Shown here: piece after piece, positions 40,862 to 48,774 of the stretch
How the letters are laid out: every line of letters begins with the position of its first letter
Numbering within the stretch: the stretch's first letter is position 1
Assembly (NCBI GenBank): GCA_023251515.1
Contig: JAHEYQ010000020.1
Span: 1-64,000 of the forward strand
Origin: Bacteroidales bacterium
GTDB taxonomy: Bacteria > Bacteroidota > Bacteroidia > Bacteroidales > JACABE01
Length of the DNA stretch: 64,000 bases
Reading direction: 5' to 3'
Translations under genes and position numbers: made by a program
Notes under the pieces: generated by a model
What the model saw: the letters and a program-made list of their open reading frames with translations, nothing else
Database searches by the model: none
What the model was told of the DNA's origin: nothing

Positions 40862-41487
40862 AAAAGTGGATTGAAACAAGAATTTTTGCAGGAGGATTTA
40901 GTGGAAACTTTGAGCTTGGTTCTTTGATAAATCTAGGCTTCGGCATAGGTCAAAAATAAATGTCTTTAAACCCCTTGGGAACGATAGTTTCCGAGGGGTT
41001 GAAGTATGTTTACTTCATGTAACTCTGTGAAATAAAAGCTTCTCAAATCAGAAATTCTTAATCATTAATCTCACAAATTCAATATGTTGTGTGCTGTTTA
41101 TTAGATATTTCTTTTGCTCTTTAAGGAATTTATATCCATAGAAACAAATAATAACAAGGGGTTTAATTGTCGGTAGGACATATACAAAAAGTTGATGCCC
41201 TACGGGCAATTTTCTCTAAATTCAGAAATCCATAATACTTACTTGTAAATCAGTTGTTCAGTTATTCATTTGTTAAGAGAAACTCTGTGTAATAAAAATA
41301 TCTGAAATCAAAAATAGTTAATAGTTGTTTTCAAATTTTTCTCAATTATTCAGTTAATCAGTTATTTAATTATTCTTTTGTTCTCTTATCTTTTACCGCC
41401 ATTCAGCATAAATTATAATGCAGATTATATGGAATTGTTGTAATTTTGTTTTCTGATTAAAATCTTATACTATTTAATTATTTGGAT
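40862..41487. other. Gene-free spacer with degenerate repeats
   Basis: About 625 bases without a credible ORF. It contains a REP-like hairpin (40966-41001), a stem GTAGGACAT / ATGCCCTAC (41173-41203, one mismatch) and a twice-repeated segment AACTCTGTGAAATAAAA / AACTCTGTGTAATAAAA (around 41023 and 41280), each followed by similar AT-rich sequence. It looks like decayed repeats. Confidence 0.5.
40966..41001. repeat. Degenerate short REP-like hairpin
   Basis: AACCCCTTGGGAACGATAGTTTCCGAGGGGTT: the stem AACCCCTtGGGAA / TTCCgAGGGGTT keeps the AACCCCT...GGGA theme of the REP units 4 kb upstream but lacks the inner stem. It could be a relic, or the terminator of the S41 protease gene. Confidence 0.5.
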
Positions 41488-41495
41488 TAATTTTG
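41488..41495 (+). promoter_or_regulatory. -7 promoter element TAATTTTG
   Basis: Exact consensus match 42 bases before the ATG of the Crp/Fnr regulator. Confidence 0.5.
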
Positions 41496-41536
41496 GCATA
41501 GGATTTTGTATTATTTCAAATTGATTTACAAAGACT

Positions 41537-42118
41537 ATGAAAATGAATTCTAAAGAAATAATTTCAACATACTTAAAAAAAGAATCTTCATTAAAAACTG
41601 AAGAAGTTGAATTGATTTGCAGTTATTTTCAGGAAGAATTTATAGAAAAAGAAACTCCCCTTTTTGCAGCCGGCAACAAATACAAGAAAATTGTTTTTGT
41701 TATTGAAGGTATTCTGAGAGTTTTTATTATTGATAATAAGGGAGAAGAAATTGTGAAAAACTTTATTGAACCGGGCAGTTTTTTTGCTGATATTGAAAGT
41801 TTTGAAAAGAATCAGAATTCAATGATAAATCTGAGTACCATTACTGATTGCACTTTACTAACGCTCACAAAATCAGATTCAGATAAACTAATAAGTCAGT
41901 TACCTAAGTGGAAAAATCTGATAAAAGCAGGTGCAATGAAGGCAATGAATGATATGATCAGGAAACAGGAATTTCTACGCATCGGCGATTCAGCAGAACA
42001 ATATCAATATTTATTGAAATACTTTCCAAAATTGGTTCAACAGCTACCACTCAAGTATATTGCTTCTTATCTGCGAATTACTCAGAGTTCATTAAGTCGT
42101 ATCCGCAAAAAAGCCTGA
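41537..42118 (+). CDS. Crp/Fnr family transcriptional regulator
   Basis: 193 aa. N-terminal cyclic-nucleotide-binding-like beta-roll (residues ~25-115: ETPLFAAGNKYKKIVFVIEGILRVF, part), long dimerisation helix, and a short C-terminal helix-turn-helix (LKYIASYLRITQSSLSRIRKKA, part). It lacks the Cys cluster of Fnr, so oxygen sensing by 4Fe-4S is unlikely; the ligand is unknown. A perfect palindrome lies just downstream, overlapping the promoter of the next operon (42203-42229), so this regulator is the prime candidate to bind it. Confidence 0.85.
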   Translation: MKMNSKEIISTYLKKESSLKTEEVELICSYFQEEFIEKETPLFAAGNKYKKIVFVIEGILRVFIIDNKGEEIVKNFIEPGSFFADIESFEKNQNSMINLSTITDCTLLTLTKSDSDKLISQLPKWKNLIKAGAMKAMNDMIRKQEFLRIGDSAEQYQYLLKYFPKLVQQLPLKYIASYLRITQSSLSRIRKKA

Positions 42119-42202
42119 AATTAATTAAACTGTTTACGAAACTCAATCTCCATTATTTCACATTTAACCTCCAATATCTCTAATTCAATATTATAAATTT
42201 TC

Positions 42203-42229
42203 ATTTCGTAAAATTACGAAATACTTTTG
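42203..42229 (+). promoter_or_regulatory. Palindromic operator abutting a -7 promoter element
   Basis: ATTTCGTAA-AA-TTACGAAAT (42203-42222): perfect 9-bp half-sites with a 2-bp centre, immediately followed by the -7 element TACTTTTG (42222-42229, sharing one base). The ATG of the DGC-protein gene is 26 bases further. The position in the spacer suggests control by a dimeric regulator, probably the Crp/Fnr protein encoded just upstream. Confidence 0.65.
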
Positions 42230-42255
42230 CAGCATAATTTTAAATTTTAAATAAA

Positions 42256-42636
42256 ATGGAAACAAAATCAACTTGCGGATGCGGCGGTGGTTGCACCAAA
42301 AATTTTATTGCATTATCATGTTCAGGTTCTTCTGATTTGGGTGAGCTTACCGATAAAGTTACCCGTAAAATTCGTAGCGAAATGCCGAATACTAGTATGA
42401 ACTGTCTGGCAAAACTCGGCTTTAGTGACCAGAGCCTTATAGATACTTTAGGCAAAGAGCAAGCCTTGGTTATAGATGGTTGCCCTATTGATTGCGGCAG
42501 AAAAATACTGGAAAAAAACGGAATTACAAATTTCAAACACATCCGTCTAACCGACTTTGGTTATATTAAAGGTAAAACACCTGCAACTGAAGAAACTGTT
42601 GAAATTGCTGCAAATAAAATAAAAGCTTTGCTTTAG
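42256..42636 (+). CDS. Putative zinc-binding DGC-domain protein
   Basis: 126 aa. The N-terminal CGCGGGC motif and then LSCSGSSDLGELTDKV, MNCLAKLG, VIDGCPIDCGRKILE match the DGC (Asp-Gly-Cys) domain family, in which the conserved cysteines are predicted to bind zinc. Its function is not established. It is the first gene behind the palindromic operator and 10 bases before the DUF169 gene, a pairing consistent with metal or redox stress (inference). Confidence 0.8.
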   Translation: METKSTCGCGGGCTKNFIALSCSGSSDLGELTDKVTRKIRSEMPNTSMNCLAKLGFSDQSLIDTLGKEQALVIDGCPIDCGRKILEKNGITNFKHIRLTDFGYIKGKTPATEETVEIAANKIKALL

Positions 42637-42646
42637 TCTAAAAATT

Positions 42647-43372
42647 ATGGGTACGCTATTACAATTCAAGTTTGCTGAAAATTGGAATAAATATTTCGGA
42701 AATGCTGAACTTCCTGTTTGCATGTGGTTTGCATATGAAAGCAATACTACAGATTCATCAGAAAGAAAGCACAGCACAACTTGTTTTATTGCAGAACTGG
42801 CAAGTGTACGAAAAGGTAAAAATCATTGTGTTAATAAACAATCTTTAGGTTGTGGCGGAGCAAGGCGTTATTTAGGCTATTCCGATAAATTAAAACCTGA
42901 TTTCGAATACTTTTTAGCGTGTGGTAAAGATCAGATGGAAGGTGAACGCTATGTAAAAATTCCTGAAAAAGTTTTACAATGGTTAAATAATCAGCAGTTT
43001 ATTACTGTCCATAACCGAACTGCTTATTTCAAACGTTGGGACAAAGTTGAGGTAAACGAAAACCCTGAATTACTTATCTTTTTTGCAACACCGGATGTGC
43101 TTAGCGGATTGTTTACTTTATTTAATTATTGTAATTTCCGCGAAGTAAATATTGAACCTTCATTTGCAGCGGGATGCATTTCGATCATCACAAAGCCTTA
43201 TCTGAATAAGGATAAAGCTTTTAGAGGTTTGTTCGACCCGACTGCACGTAAGTGTGTAACTGAAAATATCCTGACTTTTTTATTTCACTTTAAGAACATC
43301 TCTGCTATGAACGAGGTAATGGAAAGCAGCTTTTTATCCACACACTCATGGGCTTTGATTAAAAACGTTTAG
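42647..43372 (+). CDS. DUF169 family protein
   Basis: 241 aa. LPVCMWFAYES at the N-terminus, a Cys-rich segment CVNKQSLGCGGARRYLGYSD (part), and the FFATPDVLSGLFTLFNY and GCISIITKPYLNKDKAFRG (part) blocks match the DUF169/COG2043 family. These proteins are common in anaerobes and have no established activity; the conserved cysteines suggest metal or cluster binding. Cotranscribed with the DGC-domain gene (10-base gap). Confidence 0.75.
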   Translation: MGTLLQFKFAENWNKYFGNAELPVCMWFAYESNTTDSSERKHSTTCFIAELASVRKGKNHCVNKQSLGCGGARRYLGYSDKLKPDFEYFLACGKDQMEGERYVKIPEKVLQWLNNQQFITVHNRTAYFKRWDKVEVNENPELLIFFATPDVLSGLFTLFNYCNFREVNIEPSFAAGCISIITKPYLNKDKAFRGLFDPTARKCVTENILTFLFHFKNISAMNEVMESSFLSTHSWALIKNV

Positions 43373-43505
43373 ATAAACAATATCAGGTTTTACATTGAAT
43401 ACTGACAGAATGAAACAAGCCTAAGTAAACATTCATTTACAGGAGATTGTTTATATGCTGAATTCTATGTCTGGCCATAAAAAGACAGATGATTACATCA
43501 GGGAG

Positions 43506-43536
43506 ACCTAACAGGTTTCAAAAACCTGTTAGGTTT
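43506..43536. repeat. Interspersed palindrome (ACCTAACAGG type), copy 2
   Basis: ACCTAACAGGTTTCAAAAACCTGTTAGGTTT: perfect 13-bp stem. It resembles the palindrome at 32062-32092 with compensatory changes in both arms (GACAG/CTGTC against AACAG/CTGTT). It may double as the terminator of the DUF169 gene, although it is 134 bases past the stop. Confidence 0.6.
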
Positions 43537-43579
43537 AATAATATTAATGAAATACAAACAAATAATAAAAAATAAAAAA

Positions 43580-44125
43580 ATGAAAACAGCTTTATTATTG
43601 ATAGATTTACAAAACGATTATTTTGCAGGAGGAGCCAATCCACTTGAAAATGCAAATAATGCAGTTTTAAATGCAAAACAATTGCTGGACAAATTCAGAC
43701 TCAATAATTCTGAAATTATACATATTCAGCATATTGCCAAACGTGCTGATGCCGCTTTTTTTATTCAGGGTACTATAGGCAGTTATATTCATCAGATTGT
43801 TAAACCTTTGGAAAACGAAAAAGTAATAGTTAAGCATTTCCCAAACAGTTTCAGAGATACGGAATTGCTCTCCTTTTTACAGTCAAAACAGATAAACCAT
43901 CTGGTAATTTGCGGAATGATGACACATATGTGCGTTGATGCAACAACCAGAGCTGCAAAAGATCTGGGTTTTTCATGCACTTTAATTGAAGATGCCTGTG
44001 CTACAAAAGAGCTTAAGCTTAATAATCACACAATAAAAGCCATTGATGTTCAGCATAGTTTTATGGCTGCACTTAGCTATTTTTATGCAAGTGTAATAAC
44101 GACAGAAGAATTTTTGAAAAAATAA
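43580..44125 (+). CDS. Isochorismatase-family cysteine hydrolase
   Basis: 181 aa from the ATG at 43580; the upstream ATG at 43547 adds only a Lys-rich 11-residue leader and is less likely. Catalytic triad visible: Asp9 (LLIDLQNDYF), Lys85 (VIVKHFPNSF) and Cys118 (GMMTHMCVDATTRAA). The family includes nicotinamidases and isochorismatases; the closest pattern is the generic cysteine-hydrolase subgroup. Substrate unknown, cytoplasmic. Followed after 4 bases by the DUF3781 gene. Confidence 0.88.
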   Translation: MKTALLLIDLQNDYFAGGANPLENANNAVLNAKQLLDKFRLNNSEIIHIQHIAKRADAAFFIQGTIGSYIHQIVKPLENEKVIVKHFPNSFRDTELLSFLQSKQINHLVICGMMTHMCVDATTRAAKDLGFSCTLIEDACATKELKLNNHTIKAIDVQHSFMAALSYFYASVITTEEFLKK

Positions 44126-44129
44126 ATAT

Positions 44130-44402
44130 ATGAAAAACTATAAAGCAATTATTCTGAACCATATCTGCTATACAAGTCTGGTATATAACAGGATAAACAA
44201 AAAACTGAATCTCAGTTTTACAAATGAAGAAATTGAAAAATTGATTATGGAGATACTACTTGATACTCCTGAAAAAGACTATATAAAAACAGGAAAAAAT
44301 ATTTATATTTCAAATAAAGAAAGGAATATCAGGATTACAATCAATTCTTTTACCAACAGGCTTATAACAGCTGATAAAATAAAAAAATCTGATTTACCTT
44401 GA
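44130..44402 (+). CDS. DUF3781 family small protein
   Basis: 90 aa. The N-terminal ILNHICYTSLVYNRINKKL, then KTGKNIYISNKERNIRITINS (part) and TNRLITADKI, fit the DUF3781 family. These small cytoplasmic proteins are mostly found in Firmicutes and Bacteroidetes and have no known function. It starts 4 bases after the isochorismatase-like gene, so the two are translationally close. An 18-bp palindrome follows directly. Confidence 0.75.
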   Translation: MKNYKAIILNHICYTSLVYNRINKKLNLSFTNEEIEKLIMEILLDTPEKDYIKTGKNIYISNKERNIRITINSFTNRLITADKIKKSDLP

Positions 44403-44404
44403 TT

Positions 44405-44422
44405 ATTTGCCAAATGGCAAAT
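44405..44422. promoter_or_regulatory. 18-bp palindrome upstream of the EFR1-type ferredoxin gene
   Basis: ATTTGCCA-AA-TGGCAAAT: 8-bp half-sites, 2-bp centre, the same geometry as the operator at 42203 but a different half-site. It lies 52 bases before the next ATG; a near-consensus -7 box TTATTTTG (44443-44450) lies between. No T-run follows, so operator rather than terminator. Confidence 0.5.
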
Positions 44423-44473
44423 CACAGAAAATATTAGTGTTGTTATTTTGCAGAAAATTTAAATAACATTTAT

Positions 44474-45274
44474 ATGAATACAACAATCTTTTATTTTTCT
44501 GCAACAGGTAATTCTTTAAATATTGCACGCAATATAGCAGATAAACTTGGAAACTGCGAGCTAATTCCGACAGCAAAAGCAATCAGAAACGAAAAAATAT
44601 CAATAAATGCTTCCCGCATTGGTATTATTTTTCCAGTATTTGCATGGGGTATGCCACGTATTGTTGAAGAATTTGTCAATAAATTAAGTGTAAATAACAA
44701 AGCTTATATTTTTGCAGTAGCAAGCTGTGTGGCTATACAAGGCAATACTCTAAAGGATTTAAAAAAAGCACTGCGCACTAAAGGGCTTGATTTAGATGCA
44801 GCATTTGCTGTTAAATCAGCCCGTTCGAGTTTGATGAAGCTGAATAAGCTGGATAATATTATCATAAAACTCGATCAACAACGATTAAAGATAAAAACAA
44901 TTGAAGAACGTTTACCTGAGATAATAAATATAATTAAAAAAAATGACAAACATAAGCCTGAGACAAGTTCATGGACAGCCAATATTTTTGGTTCAATGTT
45001 TCATGGTATGGCAGTTAAAACATTCAAAAATATCGATTCTGACTTTGTAATTGAAGATTCGTGTACAACTTGCGGCAATTGTGTAAAAATCTGTCCAAGA
45101 AACAATATTATAATTATTAAAAATCGTCCTGAATTTCAGCATAATTGTGAGTTTTGTCATGCCTGCATACAATGGTGTCCAAACTTTGCAATTAAACATC
45201 CTAAATTCGATATAATATTAAAGCAATATCACAACAATGCTGTTAAAGTACAGGATATGTTAATCAATACATAA
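44474..45274 (+). CDS. EFR1-type flavodoxin-ferredoxin fusion
   Basis: 266 aa. Residues ~1-150 form a flavodoxin-like domain (FYFSATGNSLNIARNIAD, VFAWGMPRIVEEF); the C-terminal part carries two 4Fe-4S motifs, CTTCGNCVKICP and CEFCHACIQWCP. Such fusions are probable low-potential electron carriers or reductases in anaerobes. Soluble cytoplasmic protein. A second protein of the same layout lies 1.3 kb downstream (46582-47379). Preceded by a perfect palindrome that may be its operator. Confidence 0.88.
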   Translation: MNTTIFYFSATGNSLNIARNIADKLGNCELIPTAKAIRNEKISINASRIGIIFPVFAWGMPRIVEEFVNKLSVNNKAYIFAVASCVAIQGNTLKDLKKALRTKGLDLDAAFAVKSARSSLMKLNKLDNIIIKLDQQRLKIKTIEERLPEIINIIKKNDKHKPETSSWTANIFGSMFHGMAVKTFKNIDSDFVIEDSCTTCGNCVKICPRNNIIIIKNRPEFQHNCEFCHACIQWCPNFAIKHPKFDIILKQYHNNAVKVQDMLINT

Positions 45275-45342
45275 ATTATCGGTTTCAAATCCGTTTATCA
45301 GCTATTCAATTAATTTGGTTTCAGATTTCAATTGGATTGTCA

Positions 45343-45350
45343 TACTTTTG
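45343..45350 (+). promoter_or_regulatory. -7 promoter element TACTTTTG of the AraC pseudogene
   Basis: Exact TAnnTTTG match 19 bases before the ATG at 45370, so the broken gene still has a promoter. Confidence 0.5.
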
Positions 45351-45369
45351 AAAACTAAACATTATTTAA

Positions 45370-46191
45370 ATGAACAATATAATTAAAAGATATCAGGTTA
45401 AACATCCGTTACTCAGGAAATATATCAAATTTTTATGGCAGCTAAGTATCGAAAATACAGCATTTAACCATAGCATTATCCCACAAAGGAATATTAACCT
45501 GAGATTCAATTTAAATGACACATCACATTATGCTTTAATTAATAATGAGAAATTTTTACTTGAAGATGTTTATTTCTGGGGATTACAGGATAGATATATG
45601 AATGCCAGAATAAAAATATCTGGGAAACTCGACATTTTTGGTATTTGTTTTTTCCCATAAGGGCTTTTCCCTTTCATAAATATCCCAATAAATGAATTCA
45701 AAAATCAAATTTTAGGTGTAAAAGACATTGGAATAAAAATAATGAGCGAAATTTGTACTAAACTTAAAGAGATAAACGACAACGGGAAAAGATTAGAAAT
45801 TATTGAAAATGAACTTTTGGATCTGTTTTATTCTCACAAAAACAATACGGATAATTTTAATTTAATTTTCAAAACACTGAATAATAATTGCAATTCATTA
45901 CAGATTTCGGAATTTTGCAAACAAAACAATATTAATATTCGCAACTTAGAACGTATGTTTAACAAACATATTGGCTTAACAGCCAATACATTTTCTACAT
46001 TAAACAGATTTCATCTTTCTATGAATCAGTTACTCCAAAATAATTATGATAAATTTTCAGATTTAGCTTTTGATAATGACTATTTTGATCAAATGCATTT
46101 TATCAGAGATTTTAAACGGTTTACCGGGACTACACCCCGAAGTTTTGTTCATCAGAAAAGTTCAATTATGCAAGTCGGGAAATTTGCCTGA
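45370..46191 (+). pseudogene. AraC-family transcriptional regulator interrupted by an in-frame stop
   Basis: One reading frame from 45370 to 46191 (273 codons) is broken only by TAA at 45658-45660. Before it are FGICFFP, after it GLFPFINIPINEF; relatives have a Tyr here, and TAT or TAC to TAA is a single change. Upstream is the DUF6597-like N-terminal domain (KYIKFLWQLSIEN, PQRNINLRFNLND); downstream is the AraC helix-turn-helix domain (NNINIRNLERMFNKHIGLTA, FDQMHFIRDFKRFTGTTPRSF, part). Unless the stop is read through or is a sequencing error, full-length protein is not made. An internal ATG at 45742 could still yield the DNA-binding half (149 aa). Confidence 0.85.
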
Positions 46192-46229
46192 ATGTCGGTT
46201 TTGTACTATTTTATATTTTTAACCGGCTG

Positions 46230-46237
46230 TAATTTTG
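46230..46237 (+). promoter_or_regulatory. -7 promoter element TAATTTTG
   Basis: Exact consensus, 29 bases before the ATG at 46266. A TTTG at 46200-46203 is 26 bases upstream, slightly farther than the usual -33 spacing. Confidence 0.45.
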
Positions 46238-46265
46238 CTTTCATAAATTTAATAATATTAGAAAA

Positions 46266-46574
46266 ATGAAAAACATGATTATTACAGAATTGGTGAAATT
46301 TGAAACAATGCCTGAAGTAACAATAGAACAACTATTTTCTGAAACAGACAAAATTAATGATTTTCTGAAAAAACAGGATGGTTTTATTGATTATGAGCTT
46401 ATTAAATCAATACAAAGTAATGAATGCTATCTGATTTATCATATTGAAAATATGGAGAAACTCAGAAAGGCAGGTGAAAAAATAAGAAATATCAAGCTTT
46501 TTGATATGCTATTGCCCTTAATTCAAACAGGAAGTCTTAGCTTTTCTTTTTATTATCAACAAAACAAAAAGTAA
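46266..46574 (+). CDS. Small ABM-like (dimeric alpha-beta barrel) protein
   Basis: 102 aa. The pattern of an N-terminal strand, a helix with INDFLKKQDGFIDYELIKS, and CYLIYHIENMEKLRKAGEKI (part) resembles the antibiotic biosynthesis monooxygenase-like ferredoxin fold, in which a GF/Y..E strand follows the first helix. No catalytic residues can be named. The gene starts a two-gene unit with the flavodoxin-ferredoxin protein 7 bases downstream, suggesting a role with that redox protein. Confidence 0.6.
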   Translation: MKNMIITELVKFETMPEVTIEQLFSETDKINDFLKKQDGFIDYELIKSIQSNECYLIYHIENMEKLRKAGEKIRNIKLFDMLLPLIQTGSLSFSFYYQQNKK

Positions 46575-46581
46575 GTTAGTT

Positions 46582-47379
46582 ATGAAAATCAATAAATTAA
46601 AAACTATCTACGTCTCTCCTGCCGGAACAACAAAAACGATTGTAAAAGTAATTTCAAATGCTATCAATTTTGAATTTTCCGAACAGATTGATATTACAAA
46701 TCCAAAGTCAAGAGAAATGAAAACTGAAACAGCTTCAGATGAATTGCTGCTAATTGCTGTTCCGGTATATATGGGCAGAGTACCCTCTGTATTAACTGAT
46801 TACTTTAATAATTTTACTGCAGATAATACTCCTGTAATATGTGTGGTAGTATATGGAAATAGGGCATATGATGATGCTTTGCTGGAATTGAAAGATATCA
46901 TGACTAATTGCGGATGTAAAACTGTTGCAGCAGCTGCATTTATTGCAGAACATTCATTTTCAAGTTCCGAATTTCCAAGTTCGGTTGGTCGTCCTGATAA
47001 AAATGATTTAATGAAAGCTGAATATTTTGGGGAAAAAATCAAGTCGATTATTGAAAAGTTGTCAACAACAGATAATATAAATAACTTCAGGATTCCGGGG
47101 AATTATCCTTACGGAGGCACTAAAAATCTCTGGCATCTTGATTTCATATCAGTTAATGAAAATTGTAATAAATGCATGAATTGTGTGAGTAATTGTCCGG
47201 TTGCTGCAATCAATTATCATGATGTTGGTGAAATAGATATAAACAAATGCACCTTATGCTGTGCATGTATAAAATTATGTCCTCAACAAGCCAAAACTAT
47301 GAAAGCTGGACCGATGAAAGAAGCTGCAATAAGATGCACTAAATTTGCTGAAAGAAAAGAAGCTGAGTTTTTTTATTGA
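46582..47379 (+). CDS. Flavodoxin-ferredoxin fusion (EFR-like), second copy
   Basis: 265 aa. N-terminal flavodoxin-like fold with a phosphate loop SPAGTTKTIVKVIS (residues ~11-24) and VPVYMGRVPSVLTDYF; C-terminal 4Fe-4S motifs CNKCMNCVSNCP and CTLCCACIKLCP. The GRPD / PSSVGRPDKND segment is typical of this subgroup. Probable cytoplasmic electron-transfer protein, diverged from the copy at 44474. Cotranscribed with the ABM-like gene. Confidence 0.88.
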   Translation: MKINKLKTIYVSPAGTTKTIVKVISNAINFEFSEQIDITNPKSREMKTETASDELLLIAVPVYMGRVPSVLTDYFNNFTADNTPVICVVVYGNRAYDDALLELKDIMTNCGCKTVAAAAFIAEHSFSSSEFPSSVGRPDKNDLMKAEYFGEKIKSIIEKLSTTDNINNFRIPGNYPYGGTKNLWHLDFISVNENCNKCMNCVSNCPVAAINYHDVGEIDINKCTLCCACIKLCPQQAKTMKAGPMKEAAIRCTKFAERKEAEFFY

Positions 47380-47454
47380 TTATTTTTAAACATCATCCAA
47401 TAACCAATTTACGTCATTCAATAATTAAATATTTTTGGAGAAATTGAACTATAA

Positions 47455-47462
47455 TAATTTTG
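47455..47462 (+). promoter_or_regulatory. -7 promoter element TAATTTTG of the cupin gene
   Basis: Exact consensus with TTTG at 47434-47437 (17-base spacer), 32 bases before the ATG. Confidence 0.5.
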
Positions 47463-47494
47463 CTATTCAATAAAAATCTTTAAAAATAATCAAA

Positions 47495-47950
47495 ATGAAA
47501 AATGCTGAAATCATATCAGAAGGAAACAATCACATTGCTATTGAATTGGGGAAAATAGACGAGTTAATTGATTACTCTTACATGCATCCGAAAAGAAATC
47601 AGGAAGTGAGAGGAAAGGTATTTTTGGGTGAAATTTTAAAATCCAGCTGTGCCGAAATTTCTTTTACAGTAATTCCACCACATACTTCAATGCCTTTTAT
47701 GCATCAGCACAAAATGCACGAAGAAGTTTATATTTTCCTGAAAGGTAGTGGTCAGTTTCAGGTTGATCATTCTGTTTTCGATGTATCTGAAGGTAGTGTT
47801 ATCCGCATTTCACCTGAAGGTAAACGAATTTACAGAAATAACTCTGACAATTATCTTACTTTTATTTGCATACAAAACCATATCAACAGCATCAAAAATT
47901 ATAATGTTGAAGATGGGTATCTGGCTGAAGGAGAAATATTATTAAAATAA
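47495..47950 (+). CDS. Cupin-domain protein
   Basis: 151 aa single-domain cupin. Metal-binding motif 1 is in PFMHQHKMHEEVYIFLKGSG (part; two His and Glu), motif 2 around GSVIRISPEGKRIYRN, where the last His ligand is replaced. The family covers isomerases, dioxygenases and sensors; nothing here decides between them. Own promoter; leads a short row of small genes. Confidence 0.8.
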   Translation: MKNAEIISEGNNHIAIELGKIDELIDYSYMHPKRNQEVRGKVFLGEILKSSCAEISFTVIPPHTSMPFMHQHKMHEEVYIFLKGSGQFQVDHSVFDVSEGSVIRISPEGKRIYRNNSDNYLTFICIQNHINSIKNYNVEDGYLAEGEILLK

Positions 47951-47967
47951 AAATAATTATTTAACCG

Positions 47968-48460
47968 ATGAAAGAAGTTGAATTCGAAGACATTAGTATT
48001 GAACATGCTAATGAATTAATGGAGATTTTCAATTACTATGCTGTAAATACTTTTGCGGCATATCCTGAAAAAAGTCTGCCAAATGAATTTCTTAATAAAA
48101 TAATTGAGCTTTCAAAGGGCTATCCTGCATATACCATAGTATTTCAGAAAAAAAATTGCAGGTTTTTGTTTGCTAAGAGCTTATAATCCTTTTGCTGTTT
48201 TTAGAGAAACTGCTGAAATTTCTTACTTTATCAACAATAATTTTATTGGGAAGGGCTTGGGCAAAATTGCATTAACAAAATTAGAAACTGAGGCTAAAAA
48301 ATTGGGAATAAAAACAATTTTAGCAAGCATTACATCTGAAAATATTCAAAGTATTGAATTTCACAAAAGAAACGGTTTTATTGAATGCGGGCGATTTCCT
48401 GAAATCGGAAAAAAATTCGGTAAAACTTTTGATATTATCTGGATGAGTAAAAAACTATAA
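47968..48460 (+). pseudogene. GNAT acetyltransferase split by a frameshift in an A8 run
   Basis: Frame 1 (from ATG 47968) encodes the N-terminal half (DISIEHANELMEIFNYYAVN ... YPAYTIVFQKK) but goes out of frame at A8 (48148-48155) and stops at 48186. Reading one base later restores IAGFCLLRAYNPFAVFRETA and the acetyl-CoA site GKGLGKIALTKLE, ending at 48460. Removing one A gives a 163-aa intact phosphinothricin/L-amino-acid N-acetyltransferase-like enzyme. It could be a real mutation, a homopolymer sequencing error, or be rescued by slippage at the A-run. Confidence 0.85.
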
Positions 48461-48471
48461 AACAAAAGATT

Positions 48472-48762
48472 ATGAGTTGTTATTTTATTGCACAGATAAA
48501 TATTAAAAATAAAACAGAATACCAGAAGTATTTAGATAATGCAGATGATATTTTTAAAAAATTTAATGGGAAATATCTTGCTGTTGATAATAGTCCTATA
48601 GTTTTAGAAGGAAAATGGAATTACAGCAGAACAGTATTAATAAAATTTGATAATAAACATGATTTTGAAAAATGGTATTATTCTGATGAATATCAACACA
48701 TTTTAAAATTCAGATTTAATGCAGCCCATTGCGATAGCATTCTCATTTCAGGTAAGGATTAA
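48472..48762 (+). CDS. DUF1330 family protein
   Basis: 96 aa. CYFIAQINIKNKTEYQKYLD at the start, a KFNGKYLAVDNSPIVLEGKW core and FEKWYYSDEYQHILKFR match the DUF1330 dimeric alpha-beta barrel family. Small cytoplasmic protein of unknown activity. Located 11 bases after the GNAT frame and 12 before the CPBP protease gene, likely one transcript. Confidence 0.85.
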   Translation: MSCYFIAQINIKNKTEYQKYLDNADDIFKKFNGKYLAVDNSPIVLEGKWNYSRTVLIKFDNKHDFEKWYYSDEYQHILKFRFNAAHCDSILISGKD

Positions 48763-48774
48763 TAAAACAAACAA

